Assembly (NCBI RefSeq): GCF_008040105.1
Contig: NZ_VRMG01000007.1
Coordinates: 186,001-250,000, forward strand
Direction: 5' to 3'
Length of the DNA: 64,000 nt
Source of the DNA: Lacisediminihabitans profunda
GTDB lineage: Bacteria; Actinomycetota; Actinomycetes; Actinomycetales; Microbacteriaceae
The notes under the pieces were generated by a model. It was not told the DNA's origin and ran no database searches. It was given only the letters and a program-made list of their open reading frames with translations. Position 1 is the first letter of the stretch. Every line of letters starts with the position of its first letter. Both the position numbers and the translations under genes were made by a program. Below, one piece after another: positions 42,716 through 51,583 of the stretch.

Positions 42716-42887
42716 TGAGCTCGCCGCTCGATGATCCGTCCGTGCCGCGATATGTCTTCATTCAGGCCTGGGATCGGGCGTGCGCGATCATCGAGGTGAC
42801 GATGTCTCTGAGAATGAATGCCGTTAGTCTGACTCGTGTGTGGGGACACCGCCCACCCGGCGGCCGCGCTCGATCCAGGGAGACGTG

Positions 42888-43832
42888 ATGACCACACCTC
42901 GGGTGGCGATCTGTGTTGTCACTTACAACAGCGCACCCCTCATCGCGGATCTTGTCGGCTCACTCGAGCGTGGAGCTGCGGGGGTCGACTGGTCTCTGGT
43001 CGTTGCCGACAATGCTTCGGCCGACGGCACGCTGTCCGAACTGGAACGCCATGCGCCCCACGCCACAGTGGTCCGCAACGAGCAAAACCTCGGATACGCG
43101 GCGGGAGTCAATGCAGCGGTGCGTGCGGCCGGGCCGCACGACGCCTATCTGATCCTGAACGCAGATGTCCGCCTCGATCCGGGATGCGTACTGGCCTTGG
43201 TCGAAACACTGACGCCCGCCATCGGCATCGTCGTTCCGCGATTGACGGATGCCGAGGGGGCACGGATCTCGTCACTGCGTCGGGCACCGACCGTGCTGCG
43301 CGCCTGGGGAGACGCGTTGCTCGGCGCCGGACGCGCCGGTCGGTTCCCCCGGCTCGGGGAGATCGTCAGCGACTCGAAAGCGTATGAGACCGAGCACTCG
43401 ACGGATTGGGCCGAGGGGTCAACCCAGTTGATCAGCTCCGATTGTTGGAACGCCTGTGGCACGTGGGACGAGTCGTACTTCCTCTACTCCGAGGAGACCG
43501 AGTACGACCTCAGGGTTCGAGACTTCGGCAGGGTGGTGTGGTACCAGCCGCGTGCGACCGCTCAGCATCTCGAGGGAGGCTCGGCCGACAATCCCCGGCA
43601 ATGGTCGCTGCTTGTCGCCAATCGGGTCAAGCTCTTCCGCGCAACCCACGGCAGAGCCTCGACCGTCGGCTTCTGGTGCGCGACAATCATTCGTGAAGGG
43701 AGCCGGTCATTGCTCGGGAAGCGCACGAGCAGAGCAGCGCTGCGCGATCTCATTCGACCGGCACGGCTCCGCCAGCATCGCGGCCCGCAGTGGCTTGCCG
43801 ACGTCAAGCTTCCTGCGCCCGACCGATCTTGA
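42888..43832 (+). CDS. Glycosyltransferase family 2 (rhamnosyltransferase-like)
   Basis: A 314-residue GT-A glycosyltransferase. The ATG at 42888 has AGGGAGA upstream. Motifs are VAICVVTYNS at the start, VVADNASADGT, the acceptor-side NADVRLDPG (metal-binding DxD-like) and YFLYSEETEYDLRVRDFG. This is the dTDP-rhamnosyltransferase-like pattern. It adds a sugar to the lipid-linked repeat unit. Its last 29 bases overlap the end of the convergent polymerase gene. Confidence 0.9.
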   Translation: MTTPRVAICVVTYNSAPLIADLVGSLERGAAGVDWSLVVADNASADGTLSELERHAPHATVVRNEQNLGYAAGVNAAVRAAGPHDAYLILNADVRLDPGCVLALVETLTPAIGIVVPRLTDAEGARISSLRRAPTVLRAWGDALLGAGRAGRFPRLGEIVSDSKAYETEHSTDWAEGSTQLISSDCWNACGTWDESYFLYSEETEYDLRVRDFGRVVWYQPRATAQHLEGGSADNPRQWSLLVANRVKLFRATHGRASTVGFWCATIIREGSRSLLGKRTSRAALRDLIRPARLRQHRGPQWLADVKLPAPDRS

Positions 43833-45147
43833 GGGTCGCCCCGCAGAGGCCTGCGATCAGGAAGAACATTCCACCCGACTGCGGGAACGACAGACCGTCG
43901 AAGAAGGCGAACAGGACGGCGATGTTCACCACCGAAGCGGCGAGTGCGTACCCAAGAAGACTGATTCCCGGATCGTTTGACCGGTACCGGGCCGTGATGC
44001 CGCTCCAGATCGCCGCCAGAAAGATGGAGCCGAAGGCGACGACACCTAGCACTCCGAGCTCGATGGCAACCAGGACCCACGCGTTGTCAAAGATGTAGTA
44101 GCGGGGCAAGAACGTACCGAAACCGACACCCACCAGGGGCGAGGCACTGATGAACTCCGGGGCTCGGGCAAGGCCACCCGTGCGGGACTGCGTGCTGGGA
44201 TCGTTTGACGCGCCGGCGAACAGATTCACTGTCGTCGCCAACAGGCCCGGAATCGCGGCGACGGCGACAAACGCCAGCGCGAGGCCCCCGACGATCACGA
44301 GAGCGCGATGTCGTCGCGGAAGTACGGGGATCATGGTCAGCGCGGCGACGCCGAACCCGATGATGGCCGAGCGCGACACTCCGATCAACGCGGACAGCGA
44401 GATCAATGCGGCCGGAATCCACCAACCATACTTGCCCTTCCTCAGGTTCCAGCGCAGCCCGTGGCTAACCGCGGCGGCGATGACGAGCGGAAGGGCAGCA
44501 TTGAGGACGGTCGCATATTCGAGCGGATGGATCGCGGTTCCGGGAACACGAGAGACTCCGCCACGTTCAGCCACCTCCACAAACGACATCGTGATGCCCG
44601 GAATCGAGCTGAAGAAGTCAAGGAGCGAAGTCTTCGTGACGAACTGCGCGATGCCGAATGCGGCCAGCAGGCCCGCACCGATGCCGATGCGTCGCACGAT
44701 TCGCTCGAGATCACCCTTGGCGCCAATTCCATCGATGGAGATCAGGAGCACCCCCGACCACGACAGCATCCGAACGAGGGCGGTGAATGCCGGGCTGATC
44801 TGGTCGGCTGGCTGGCCCCGGAACATTGCCACCGCGAAACTGATCAAAGCGACGATGATGAAGACGATGAAGGTGAAACGAACTGGCTGACGCACAGGGT
44901 ACAGGCCGGCATCACGACTCTGGAGTTTTGCGATGACCCACCACAGGACCATCAGGATGCCCCAGATCATCGATGGACGGCCCAAGGATCCGAGCGCAGT
45001 GATTGTTACACTCGACGGGATCGCGAGCAGCAGGAACAGGTACACGGTGAGCATGGACACGGCGTGCAGTCCGCGCCACTTGGGCGAACCCTGCTGCATC
45101 GCGGCAGGGAGTCGCTCAGTTGCCCGGGGATCGCTCGCCACGGTCAC
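43804..45147 (-). CDS. O-antigen ligase/polymerase-like membrane protein (Wzy-type)
   Basis: A 447-residue protein with about eleven membrane segments and a periplasmic loop containing RTGGLARAPEFISASPLVGVGFGTFLP, matching the Wzy_C/O-antigen ligase pattern. It would polymerise lipid-linked repeat units outside the membrane. The GTG start overlaps the upstream Wzz-like gene stop (GTGA), forming a three-gene minus-strand unit with the two chain-length proteins. Confidence 0.83.
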   Translation of the reverse strand: MTVASDPRATERLPAAMQQGSPKWRGLHAVSMLTVYLFLLLAIPSSVTITALGSLGRPSMIWGILMVLWWVIAKLQSRDAGLYPVRQPVRFTFIVFIIVALISFAVAMFRGQPADQISPAFTALVRMLSWSGVLLISIDGIGAKGDLERIVRRIGIGAGLLAAFGIAQFVTKTSLLDFFSSIPGITMSFVEVAERGGVSRVPGTAIHPLEYATVLNAALPLVIAAAVSHGLRWNLRKGKYGWWIPAALISLSALIGVSRSAIIGFGVAALTMIPVLPRRHRALVIVGGLALAFVAVAAIPGLLATTVNLFAGASNDPSTQSRTGGLARAPEFISASPLVGVGFGTFLPRYYIFDNAWVLVAIELGVLGVVAFGSIFLAAIWSGITARYRSNDPGISLLGYALAASVVNIAVLFAFFDGLSFPQSGGMFFLIAGLCGATLKIGRAQEA

Positions 45148-45899
45148 CGATTTCGACGAAGAGCTCGCCGTTGTCGCGCGAGCGGGCGCGTCGGCACCCG
45201 GCGACCAATATGACTTTCAGACGGCAAAGCGACCACATCGTCCTGGGCCGGGGATTGCTCGTCCTCCAGCTCAGGTGTGGCCGCGTCAGTCCAACGACGT
45301 CGTCGCTTGCGAGTGCTCAGTCCCTCGACGAGACCCGCCACGATGAGCGTGAGCAACAACGCGACCAGCGCCACCCCCGCGGCACTCAGCACTCTCGTCT
45401 TCTGAATCGGGGTGCTTTGGTTGTCGACCGTGATCGTTTTGATTCCAATCCGATTCCCGGCGGTGATCCCATCGACGTCCTGCAGACTGTCGAGCATCTG
45501 TGTCGTTCTGACAATGGCGGCGTCCAGGATCTCACCCGCCTCGGCATCACTACGCGCGGTAACGGTCGTGAGGATCTGCGGGCCGGACGTCAAAGGATCC
45601 CGCTCGATTGTGATCTGGGCGCCCGCATGGCCGGCCAGGAGGGAGTTTTGCTCGAAGTCCGACGACATAGCGGTGACCAGAACATCGGACGCCTGCGAAA
45701 GCCCGCCCAGGTAGAGGTACGGATTGCCTGCTTCGGGGATGCTCGCCGTCCCGGGCAACAGGAGTTGAGTTCCGGTTCGCTGGTATTCGGGCTTAATCGC
45801 CTGCCAGGCCGCGAGAGCGACGACAATTGTGAGTATCAGCCCCGGGATGACGATGTACCACCGTCGCCAAAGACCTCGCAGAGTATCCGCAAGATTCAT
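45144..45899 (-). CDS. Wzz-like polysaccharide co-polymerase (second copy)
   Basis: A 251-residue protein with a membrane segment near residues 15-38, a periplasmic domain, and a second membrane segment near 175-198 followed by a basic cytoplasmic tail rich in Arg and acidic residues. The architecture matches chain-length determinant proteins that control polymer length with Wzy. The start at 45899 overlaps the upstream stop (ATGA). There is no fused or adjacent tyrosine kinase domain. Confidence 0.78.
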   Translation of the reverse strand: MNLADTLRGLWRRWYIVIPGLILTIVVALAAWQAIKPEYQRTGTQLLLPGTASIPEAGNPYLYLGGLSQASDVLVTAMSSDFEQNSLLAGHAGAQITIERDPLTSGPQILTTVTARSDAEAGEILDAAIVRTTQMLDSLQDVDGITAGNRIGIKTITVDNQSTPIQKTRVLSAAGVALVALLLTLIVAGLVEGLSTRKRRRRWTDAATPELEDEQSPAQDDVVALPSESHIGRRVPTRPLARQRRALRRNR

Positions 45900-46564
45900 C
45901 GTTCCGGCCCTTCGTTCGCTGTGATCTTCAATCTGCGTCTCGTGCGATCCACGATGACTGCTGCCCACCCTCCGACCAAGAGCGCCGCGATGAGGAGCGC
46001 GATCGACGCCGAGATCGCTAACGTGCGGGAAGGGGCGACACGAGAAATCTTCTTCGTCGAGGACTCTGGAGATGCGTGAATGCGGGCCGTCTCCGAGGCA
46101 ACCGACGCCTGTTGCGCGTTCGTGATCTGAACGACCTGAGACAGCAACTTGCTCTGCACCCGTGCAACCCACCGCTCAGACGGGCCGACGATCTGCAGCA
46201 CGACCTCAGCGCGTTGGTAGCTCGTCGCGAACTGATTCCCGCCATTCGGTATCGAGACGGCCACGCCCTGCCTGACACCAGCCCCATAGAGGGGCGCGTC
46301 GTAAACGGAATAGATCGCCGGAGTCTGGCCGTTGTTCACCTTGCGAGCGACGAGCCCGGCGAAGGCGATCAGATTCGCATCCTTCAGACCGTTGTTGGGC
46401 GAAAGGGCTTTCTGGTTCGGAAGCAGAAAGGAAACCACCGTCTCGGTCGTGTACACGCCTTGTCCGCGCTGAAGAATGTAACTTCCGACGACAGCGATGA
46501 GCAACGCAACGGTGACCACGTACCATCGACGCATCAGAGCATCGACCAATTCGCGTGCCGTCAT
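45896..46564 (-). CDS. Wzz-like polysaccharide co-polymerase (first copy)
   Basis: A 222-residue protein with the same plan as its neighbour: an N-terminal membrane segment near 15-35, a periplasmic domain of about 140 residues, and a second segment near 180-200 with a basic tail. It is clearly different in sequence, so they are paralogues or partners. ATG 46564 is chosen because GGGGG lies eight bases upstream; a GTG at 46573 is also in frame. First gene of the wzz-wzz-wzy unit. Confidence 0.78.
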   Translation of the reverse strand: MTARELVDALMRRWYVVTVALLIAVVGSYILQRGQGVYTTETVVSFLLPNQKALSPNNGLKDANLIAFAGLVARKVNNGQTPAIYSVYDAPLYGAGVRQGVAVSIPNGGNQFATSYQRAEVVLQIVGPSERWVARVQSKLLSQVVQITNAQQASVASETARIHASPESSTKKISRVAPSRTLAISASIALLIAALLVGGWAAVIVDRTRRRLKITANEGPER

Positions 46565-46762
46565 CGTAGTCACCCCCGCTCAAAACGAGAATAGCGGGCG
46601 TGCCCGGATTCACCCTCCACGGCGCGAACCTGCTCCGCGACGCCGTGCTGGGCTGATTAGTTTCCTTGGCCTGCGCATTCGATCGTTGAGCCAGTGCGAA
46701 CCGGCTGTCCGTTTCCATCTAGCCTACGACTTGGGCCTGGCAAAGCGAGACGACCGAACAGT

Positions 46763-47126
46763 TCACGTCGACCGGTGCGTAGACCCAGCTGCCGTGATGA
46801 CAGTGCCGTCCGTGATCCGCATTTCCTGAATCACAGCGTCCGCCTGCCGCACATAGAAATCACCGGTTACCTGCTGCGTCGGTTGCCACCCACTGGGCAA
46901 CCCTGCACTCGCTCGCGTGGGGAATCCAGTGGAAGACGCTGGTGGCTGCGGGGTTGCCGGCGTGGATGGCGTAGGCGATGTGGGAGTCGACGTCGGAGTC
47001 GGAGTCGGAGCCTGTGGCCCCGTCTTCGCGTTGATCGTAGACACCGGAGACAACCCGCCCATGACTGATCGCCGCGCTGCCCAGGATGCCAGTAAGCACC
47101 AACAGGCACGCCGTCAGGATCGCCAC
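46763..47126 (-). pseudogene. Truncated, frameshifted remnant of a parallel beta-helix surface protein
   Basis: Three traces fit one broken gene. In one frame from 47126, a signal-peptide-like stretch reads AILTACLLVLTGILGSAAI. One base out of frame, from about 47062, a Pro/Thr linker (PTPTPTSTPTSPTP) runs into GFPTRASAGLPSGWQ and VTGDFYVRQADAVIQEMRIT, which resembles the start of the beta-helix domain of the intact neighbour (NLSGDTFVNAPDVVIKNSVV). It stops at 46763, before the repeated coils. A one-base frameshift plus loss of the C-terminal half explains this. It lies directly downstream of the intact paralogue. Confidence 0.6.
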
Positions 47127-47173
47127 GAAAAATGGACCCCCCGGATCTCTCCAGGGGGTCCAACTTTTCACCC

Positions 47174-48655
47174 TCAGTTGATCGGCTTGCCTGCTGCGTC
47201 TGTGTTGCCACTCCATGCCGCAGTGCCCTGATCGGTGTAGGGTCCATACACCCAATTGGAGATGACGTTATCTGTCACCTGAACATTCTTCGCAGTCGAT
47301 CCGCCTAGATACAACGGGTAGCCACCGCCGACGAATCTGTTGTTCCGGATCAGCACCGCATCCCAGTTACCCTGCCCCTCGAACATGCTGATACATCCAG
47401 TGTCCGGGGTCGTGATGTAGTTATGGATGAACTTCCAGTTGCTGCCGTCGTATGCCTGAATCCCATCGTTATGGGAGGTAGAGGTTTGCGAGAGTCCGTG
47501 GATGAACGAATCCTGAATCAGTCGACTTGCACCGCTGAGCTTCATACCATCTGTAGAACCTGAGATGTTCACACGAACATAGCTGACGTTATTGGCATAA
47601 CCGTCATCCATGATCGCGGAGTTGTCTCCACCGAGGAAAGTCGTATCCTGCACGATCAGGTTGGTCGCATTGGGACCGACTTCGATTCCCCAGTTGCCGC
47701 CGTGAACAACACTGTTTTTGATAACGACATCAGGCGCATTTACGAAAGTGTCGCCGCTAAGGTTCACATGGTCGATTACCGTACCCGCCGAGGTAATGCT
47801 AGGGATACTCTTCGCTACTAGGTCCGCTGTACTTCCGAGATACCCGGTATTAGAGGCATCAGGCCACCCAGTTACGGGCGCCGGAGCCGGAGCCGGAACC
47901 GGAACGGGAACCGAAGCCCGAACCGGAACCGGAACCGGAGTCGGAACGGGAACGGGAACCGGAACCGGAGTCGGAGTCGGCGTCGGAGTCGGCGTGCTCG
48001 TTGACGATGGCAATGGCGTCGCACTCTTCGGCGGCGCAGGCTGTGAATACCCGCCCGATCCACCCGGAACGAAGGTCACATCTGCCCAGTACTGACTCGA
48101 GTGCCATTTAGAGCGGGGGTACGTGCTCGCCGCACCGTACGAGTAGACGCCTGAGTCTCGCTGGGACACTTTCAGGACCGACGACTCCGACTTTCCCGTG
48201 AAGTTGGCCGTTGTCGCATAACGACCTCCGGCAGTCACCCGGTACGACACGGTGTAGTGGGTTCCCGACTTCAATGCCACCGGATTTTTCAGCGATGCCG
48301 TCTGCCATCCGGCCGAACTCTCGTTCTTGAAGGTAACCATTGCCAGTCGGGTGCCATTTGGCGCCCAGAGAGAACCCGTGTGTGTGCCGGTCTGACCGAC
48401 CAATTTGTAGAACCGAATCGCCGTCACGCGGCCATCGGTCGCGGGGGTGAAGGTGGTTCCCAGTTCCGCCCCGCTTTTGTCGTGGTCCAGCGAGACGGCG
48501 ACCGGTTTCGATTTTCCCCAGATCGTCGTGGGGGAAGCGGCTGACGCGCTCGCAGTTATGAAGACGACCGCGCCGACCAGCGCAAGCATCAGCGCAACGA
48601 CGATAGCAATGGCACTTTGTTGGCGCGTTTTAACCAGTCTGAATGAGTTTCGCAT
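47174..48655 (-). CDS. Secreted DUF4082 plus parallel beta-helix protein
   Basis: A 493-residue exported protein. ATG 48655 has AAGGA six bases upstream. A signal peptide (residues about 15-43, ending in ASASA) is followed by a DUF4082-like beta-sandwich (about 45-190: LGTTFTPATDGRVTAIRFYK, GTHYTVSYRV), a Pro-Val/Pro-Thr linker (about 200-260), and a right-handed parallel beta-helix (about 265-490) with coils such as DTFVNAPDVVIKNSVVHGG and RFVGGGYPLYLGGSTAKNVQ. The plan suits a surface glycan-binding, lyase-like or carbohydrate-modifying protein; no catalytic residues can be assigned. The upstream region holds tandem repeats. Confidence 0.85.
   Translation of the reverse strand: MRNSFRLVKTRQQSAIAIVVALMLALVGAVVFITASASAASPTTIWGKSKPVAVSLDHDKSGAELGTTFTPATDGRVTAIRFYKLVGQTGTHTGSLWAPNGTRLAMVTFKNESSAGWQTASLKNPVALKSGTHYTVSYRVTAGGRYATTANFTGKSESSVLKVSQRDSGVYSYGAASTYPRSKWHSSQYWADVTFVPGGSGGYSQPAPPKSATPLPSSTSTPTPTPTPTPVPVPVPVPTPVPVPVRASVPVPVPAPAPAPVTGWPDASNTGYLGSTADLVAKSIPSITSAGTVIDHVNLSGDTFVNAPDVVIKNSVVHGGNWGIEVGPNATNLIVQDTTFLGGDNSAIMDDGYANNVSYVRVNISGSTDGMKLSGASRLIQDSFIHGLSQTSTSHNDGIQAYDGSNWKFIHNYITTPDTGCISMFEGQGNWDAVLIRNNRFVGGGYPLYLGGSTAKNVQVTDNVISNWVYGPYTDQGTAAWSGNTDAAGKPIN
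47871..47998. repeat. Low-complexity linker-coding repeat
   Basis: The DNA is a run of related hexamers (GGAACC, GGAGTC, GGAACG) encoding the PV/PT linker of the beta-helix protein. It is prone to slippage, so linker length may vary between isolates. Confidence 0.8.
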
Positions 48656-48667
48656 GTAATGTCCTTG

Positions 48668-48757
48668 AGGGGGAGCGTCCGGTTCTGACCGACCAGGGGG
48701 AGCGTCTGGTTCTGACCGATGAGGGGAAGACGAGGGGGAGCGTCCGGTTCTGACCGA
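48668..48757. repeat. Three direct repeats of about 25 bp upstream of the beta-helix gene
   Basis: The core AGGGGGAGCGTCYGGTTC plus TGACCGA occurs at 48668-48692, 48695-48719 and 48733-48757, with offsets of 27 and 38 bp and one mismatch. They lie just upstream of the ribosome binding site, in the leader or promoter of the minus-strand gene. The first lies 13 bases from the start codon. Confidence 0.75.
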
Positions 48758-48978
48758 CCATACTACACACCCCACCTCCTGTCCCTGAGAGATCGCTGGC
48801 GGTTCCGGCGCGAATATCGAGCCTTCGCCACCTCGGAATCCCCGTGGTCGACTTCAGCCAAGACATCACTGCCCGCTAGAATCTTGCTCGGTGGCTGCAC
48901 CGCGGTCCGCCATTCGCCGGTGCGGTCGACGGTTCGTGCGTTCCTCTCATCGAGAGAGTCGCGGAGAGGTCCGGGGCA

Positions 48979-50178
48979 ATGAATGCATCAACCGATTCGA
49001 GAATTCCAGTCTCGATCGTGTGTGTCTTCAACGATCCGGATGTTCTCGAGAGCTGTCTCGCCCGCTCGGTAATGGCAGGCATCGGCGACGCCCCACAGAC
49101 CGAATTCCTGCCCGTGGACAACCGAGATGGCGAGTTCTCTACCGCGGGAGCCGCGCTCAATCATGGGGCGCGCCTCGCGCGTAACGCGGTCATCATCTTC
49201 GTCCACCAGGACGTCGTTTTGCACTCGATAGCCGAGTTGGAGCGTGCAGCAGGCATCCTCGTTGGTCAATGTGAGATCGGCATCATCGGCGCCGTCGGAA
49301 TCGATCATCGACGCCACATCGTCGGGCGCATGCGCGACCGCGTGGTTCAAATCGGTGAGTCCGCATCGGTTCCACGCGACGTCGACAGTGTGGACGAGGT
49401 GTTGTTCATGATTCGGCGGGAACTCGTGCTCAGCAGCCCTCTCAGCGAAGACCCCTTTCTCGCGTGGCACGCGTACGGAGTTGAGTACTGCGCTCGTGTC
49501 CGCCGGGCAGGGATGCGTGCGACAGCGATGGATCTGGGGCTCACCCACAACAGCTTGACCACCAATCTCGATCGTCTGGATCTCGCCCATCGGAAGGTCG
49601 GCGAGTACTACCCCGAACTGCTCCCCCTTCGCACCACGTGCGGCACGGTGTACAAAGGCGACGGCCCGGGCGGACTGAACCGCACTTTACGTCGTGCCCG
49701 CGGTGCTGCAATCTGGTGGGGGGAGTCCTGGGAGGCGCTCGCGCTCGGTCGCCAAACACGAAGGCCGATAGTGCTCGCGGACATCCGGCTTGTGGTCGAC
49801 GAGGCGGTGCGGCGCGGCCAGAAGCGCGGCCTGCGAGTGGTTGACGTCGCATCGGCACCGGAAACCTCGGTGGATGGGCTTGTGCGATTTGACCGGGGTT
49901 ACGAGGTGAACGCCGCCACGATTTCCGGCGCGCGGAAGTTCGTCGAGGAGCGTTCCGCGGACGAGGCTGTCCTCGTCTCGGGATTGCATCGTCACGACCT
50001 CCTGCAGCTGCGCATTTCTCGAGACACTCCGCACACGATCGGGCTCTGGCGCGACACGGGATTGTGGGTCTTGGTTGGAATCGAATCGAAGGCGCTCGCA
50101 CCCCTCTGGGCAACGGCCCGGAGTCGGCCGTTTGCGGGCGTGATGCCGGGACGCTGGATCAGCGCGTGGACAGATTGA
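48979..50178 (+). CDS. Family-2-like glycosyltransferase with extra C-terminal domain
   Basis: A 399-residue protein. The N-terminal part (about 10-220) has a GT-A look: VSIVCVFNDPDVLESCL, LPVDNRD, and VIIFVHQDVVLHSIAELERA, where HQDV is a DxD-like metal site; AWHAYGVEYCARVRRAG follows. The last about 150 residues (VDEAVRRGQKRGLRVVDVAS and onward) match no domain I know. It probably transfers a sugar in polysaccharide synthesis. It lies two bases upstream of a GT4 gene, so they form one unit. Confidence 0.75.
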   Translation: MNASTDSRIPVSIVCVFNDPDVLESCLARSVMAGIGDAPQTEFLPVDNRDGEFSTAGAALNHGARLARNAVIIFVHQDVVLHSIAELERAAGILVGQCEIGIIGAVGIDHRRHIVGRMRDRVVQIGESASVPRDVDSVDEVLFMIRRELVLSSPLSEDPFLAWHAYGVEYCARVRRAGMRATAMDLGLTHNSLTTNLDRLDLAHRKVGEYYPELLPLRTTCGTVYKGDGPGGLNRTLRRARGAAIWWGESWEALALGRQTRRPIVLADIRLVVDEAVRRGQKRGLRVVDVASAPETSVDGLVRFDRGYEVNAATISGARKFVEERSADEAVLVSGLHRHDLLQLRISRDTPHTIGLWRDTGLWVLVGIESKALAPLWATARSRPFAGVMPGRWISAWTD

Positions 50179-50179
50179 G

Positions 50180-51583
50180 GTGAAACGCTCAGAAGGAAGG
50201 CCTCATTTTCGGGCGTCATCCTTCGGCGCTCTGTTCTTCGGCACCGTCGTCACACTGACCGACCTCCTCCCTCCGCGGTTGCGCTATGGCTACGCTCATC
50301 GGATAGCGCGCTCGCTGTTCTCGGGATCGCTTCCCGCCGTTGACCGCGCCGTCTCGCGCACGGTCGCCTCGGGCGAGGCTCGCCCCTCACCAAGTCCCGA
50401 TGTCACGTGCGCAATTCTTGCCGACCACTTGGACGTGGGCGGTATCGGCGCGGTGGTCGAAATGCTGGCAACCAACTTCGAGACCGAGGGTGTGCGCCCC
50501 GTCGTCGTCTGCCAGGGCGACGGCGAGCGGGCACAGAGGCTTCGCCGACTCGGTATCGATGTCCGATCCGTCACCGACAGCGCTTCGGCACATGCCGCGC
50601 TGTCCAGTTCAGGCGCGGGAGTTCTTCAATTGCACAGCGCGCCCGACTACCTCGAGCGGGCCGGGATGGCGACGGGCCTTCCGATGGTGACGGTCATGCA
50701 CAACACGGAGATCCACTACACCGCGCGAAAATGGATGTCGTTCACGACACTGCTGGAGAATTCGGCCGTCGGCGTCGCGGTGAGTGAAACGGTGCGCGAA
50801 TATCACATGCGCCACTTGTCGCCCGAACTCGCGCGGCGGATTACGGTCGTTCCGAACGGAGCACCATCGCTCTCGTCCGCGACGGCGGAGGGTCGACAGG
50901 AGGCGCGTTCCGCAGTATCTCGTGCTATCGGCGTGACCATTGACCGCGAGGTGCTCTTCGTCTGCCTCGCCCGGTACGACTCACAGAAGAACATCGCCGG
51001 CACGACCGTTGCATTTGCTCGTGCGTCGCGGCAGTGCGACGACATCCATTTGATCTTCGCGGGCGATCCATCCGACTGGGCAGAGCTGCGTCGCGCGCAG
51101 GCATTGCGCGACCAGACTCACGGACCGCGCCGCATCCACTTCCTCGGCAACTCTGACGCTGTGACTCTGCTCACCGCCGGTGATGCGTTCTTGCTCAACT
51201 CGTTCTTCGAGGGGTGGCCGGTCGCCGCAACGGAGGCATCGGCGGCGGGGCTCCCTCTGATCTTGAGCGAAGCAGGCGGCGCGACGGAACTCGTGTCTCG
51301 CGATTCTGAGTTCTCGATCATGACCCCCAACCCGGCCGGTGAGGCTGCCGGGATCAGCGACAAGCTCGTGCGCACGGCACGCAGACGAATTCGCAACCAG
51401 CCAGGGGCACAAGCCCTCGAAGCCGCTGTGATCAGCGTCGCTTCACGAGTAAGAGAGTCAGCTCTTCCCCTGTCGCCTCGCTCGGCGGGAGGTGTGGCCG
51501 ACATGCTGCACGCTCACGCCAGAGTTTTGCGCGATGCCGTGCAGACGCACGCTAACGCATCCTCTTCACCAGGCTCGCCGTGA
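50180..51583 (+). CDS. Glycosyltransferase family 4
   Basis: A 467-residue GT-B enzyme. The start is GTG 50180, one base after the upstream stop, with only a GAGG element nearby. The N-terminal acceptor part has LADHLDVGGIGAVVEMLATN, and the C-terminal donor part has VLFVCLARYDSQKNIAGT, IHFLGNSDAVTLLTAGD and the EX7E-like stretch EGWPVAATEASAAGLPLILSE. It uses a nucleotide sugar to extend the lipid-linked oligosaccharide. Its last 32 bases overlap the end of the convergent deacetylase gene. Confidence 0.9.
   Translation: MKRSEGRPHFRASSFGALFFGTVVTLTDLLPPRLRYGYAHRIARSLFSGSLPAVDRAVSRTVASGEARPSPSPDVTCAILADHLDVGGIGAVVEMLATNFETEGVRPVVVCQGDGERAQRLRRLGIDVRSVTDSASAHAALSSSGAGVLQLHSAPDYLERAGMATGLPMVTVMHNTEIHYTARKWMSFTTLLENSAVGVAVSETVREYHMRHLSPELARRITVVPNGAPSLSSATAEGRQEARSAVSRAIGVTIDREVLFVCLARYDSQKNIAGTTVAFARASRQCDDIHLIFAGDPSDWAELRRAQALRDQTHGPRRIHFLGNSDAVTLLTAGDAFLLNSFFEGWPVAATEASAAGLPLILSEAGGATELVSRDSEFSIMTPNPAGEAAGISDKLVRTARRRIRNQPGAQALEAAVISVASRVRESALPLSPRSAGGVADMLHAHARVLRDAVQTHANASSSPGSP

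Noticed and set aside
47859-48107. Antisense Ser/Gly/Asp repeat frame opposite the Pro linker
   Set aside because: Mere by-product of the hexamer repeat in the beta-helix gene.
48668-48757. CRISPR-like array
   Set aside because: Only three repeats, unequal spacing of 2 and 13 bases between units, no cas genes.
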